From NCBI RefSeq assembly GCF_963678635.1, contig NC_087063.1:20590701-20654700 (forward strand): a DNA stretch of 64,000 nucleotides, in the 5' to 3' direction. The translations under genes and the position numbers were made by a program. The stretch is from Symsagittifera roscoffensis. Lineage: Eukaryota; Xenacoelomorpha; Acoela; Convolutidae. Shown one piece after another: positions 62,771 through 64,000 of this stretch. Each line of letters begins with the position of its first letter. Within the stretch, counting starts at the first letter, position 1. Below the pieces are notes generated by a model. That model had not been told where the DNA came from. It searched no databases and saw nothing but the letters and a program-made list of their open reading frames with translations.

Positions 62771-64000
62771 TTTTTGAAATAAGTTAGGCTATTGATTTTA
62801 AGAAAGAAAAAGAATCAAGTGATCTCAAATTACACTCAGAAACAACAGTAAATGGGAAGCATAACTGTTCGTCTACCAATTGCAGAGAAAACGGTTTGTG
62901 TTTTGCGCGCGTAAGTTTGAATTTGAATTAAAGTTCCCGCCAAAATTTGAATTAGATTTGAATTTCCCGCCATAACTGGCAAACTCAAATTCGATTGGAC
63001 GAAACAGATAAATTGTTGTTTGAAACGTTAATAATTATTACAAACGATAGAAATTAATCTAAGCCAACCAAGTTTGGGCTAAATTTTAATCCAAAATGAT
63101 TTTAGAGCCAAGAGAGAAAAGTTTTAATTTTATATTTTATCAATTCAAAATATAAATTGATGAAAATTTCGAAATTGCGAATAAAAGTTGAGCATGTCAA
63201 AACACATGATAGATCCTAAATATCCCAGTTGTCATGGGGACAGAATATCCTATAAAAATGTCAAAATTAGTATCAAAAACAGTTGAAATGATGAATAAGT
63301 AAAGCAAAAACTGAAAAATGACAGTTTTTTAACTTTCCAGGCGCATTGCTATCAATGATGTCAATCACGGAGCGGTTGCACGGTCCATGTCATCATGAAT
63401 TTGTCTCAATTGTCTTTCGATTTGAAAAAAAAGTCCGAAAAAATACTTTTCTGTAAAGAGAAATGAGTTTGTTGTTTTAGGGGGGATTAAGGGGATTAGC
63501 GTTTTTCTCGAAGACTATTGAAAAAACATCTACTCCCACAATCTCATTAGTCGTGCCCCTCAATGCACTTTCATAATAACACCACTTGCTCATAATAAAA
63601 AATTGCGTCTTCTGGTTGAAAATCGCATTTTTTCGGAAAAATGAAAAAACGATGAGTCATCAATTAAAAAGTTTGATTTTTATTATTTTTCTCAAATATT
63701 TAGCATGATGATGAATACTTGTATTTTTTTCAATATGATCATTTTTGGAGACAACAGTATCAATGATCAAATGGTAACTCCAATTTGTAGAAAAAGAAAA
63801 AAATTCATGCTTTTTTTTCCTTTTTGTAATTAAAAAATCAAATTTTTAACTAAAAAACATTAAAAAAATAAGTATATTATCAAAAAGTTGGTTTTAAACA
63901 TCTTTTATACTATTTTTCATTATGTTTAATTTGTATGATAACTATTTGAATAAACATATGACAACATAAGTTTTCATCCAAAATTATTTTTTTCCAGTTT
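62771..64000. other. No gene recognised; region upstream of the polymerase
   Basis: AT-rich, with no open frame of note on either strand. It contains the two TTCCCGCC sites and otherwise nothing I can name. There is no inverted terminal repeat of a Polinton. Confidence 0.4.
62934..62971. promoter_or_regulatory. Paired E2F-like sites upstream of the polymerase
   Basis: TTCCCGCC at 62934-62941 and TTTCCCGCC at 62963-62971 match the E2F/DP consensus (TTTSSCGC). They lie 165-200 bp upstream of the polymerase start, each inside a short TTTGAATT-rich direct repeat. E2F drives S-phase genes in animals. Confidence 0.4.

Overview
The window looks like AT-rich nuclear DNA from an invertebrate animal. 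It has short spliced exons with GT/AG borders, an intronless rhodopsin-like receptor, tRNA-derived SINEs, LINE, MULE and MITE copies, satellite-like arrays, a long LTR element with an envelope-like region, and a virus-type DNA polymerase B. There are no bacterial operons or Shine-Dalgarno-led genes. I cannot name the species; a tardigrade, small crustacean or nematode-like animal would fit, but this is a guess.

Layout. 1-6.3 kb is a dense cluster of at least eleven MITEs in three families that share the same terminal bases (GGCTCTTTT...), several with perfect 8-bp target duplications, plus a TA-flanked MITE, a foldback repeat and a 363-bp tandem duplication carrying a 72-residue ORF. 7.28-10.51 kb is an internally deleted LTR derivative that keeps only LTRs, leader and 3' region. 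10.5-15.3 kb is mostly non-genic (TATAATC-type repeats, a MITE, a SINE). 15.35-16.33 kb is the receptor. 16.99-19.24 kb is a decayed Mutator-like element with long inverted ends. 21.1-23.2 kb is a decayed LINE. 23.5-26.7 kb holds a SINE, dispersed repeats and a ~165-bp tandem array.

27.18-32.96 kb (minus strand) is the best host gene: a six-exon SLC31/Ctr copper transporter whose exon phases all agree. One intron contains a ~540-bp tandem repeat.

33.41-52.26 kb (minus strand) is an exceptionally long (18.85 kb) Ty3/gypsy-type LTR element with 408-bp LTRs that I read as identical, TG...CA ends and a GAAA target duplication. Besides gag-pol and integrase it carries an envelope-like region, two tiny membrane ORFs, a Ser/Thr/Pro-rich frame without ATG, a 599-residue orphan ORF, a basic 155-residue ORF before gag, and a 77-residue leader ORF that is also kept in the deleted derivative at 7.3 kb. 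It looks recent and nearly whole, with few breaks, and sits about 450 bp upstream of the copper transporter start.

52.85-57.07 kb is a satellite-like array that becomes a ~900-bp higher-order repeat. 57.6-62.8 kb (minus strand) is a virus-type (Polinton/adintovirus-like) DNA polymerase B with C2H2 fingers and an HNH-like insert, in two parts separated by a bizarre A/T homopolymer stretch; two E2F-like sites lie upstream. No other Polinton genes are visible.
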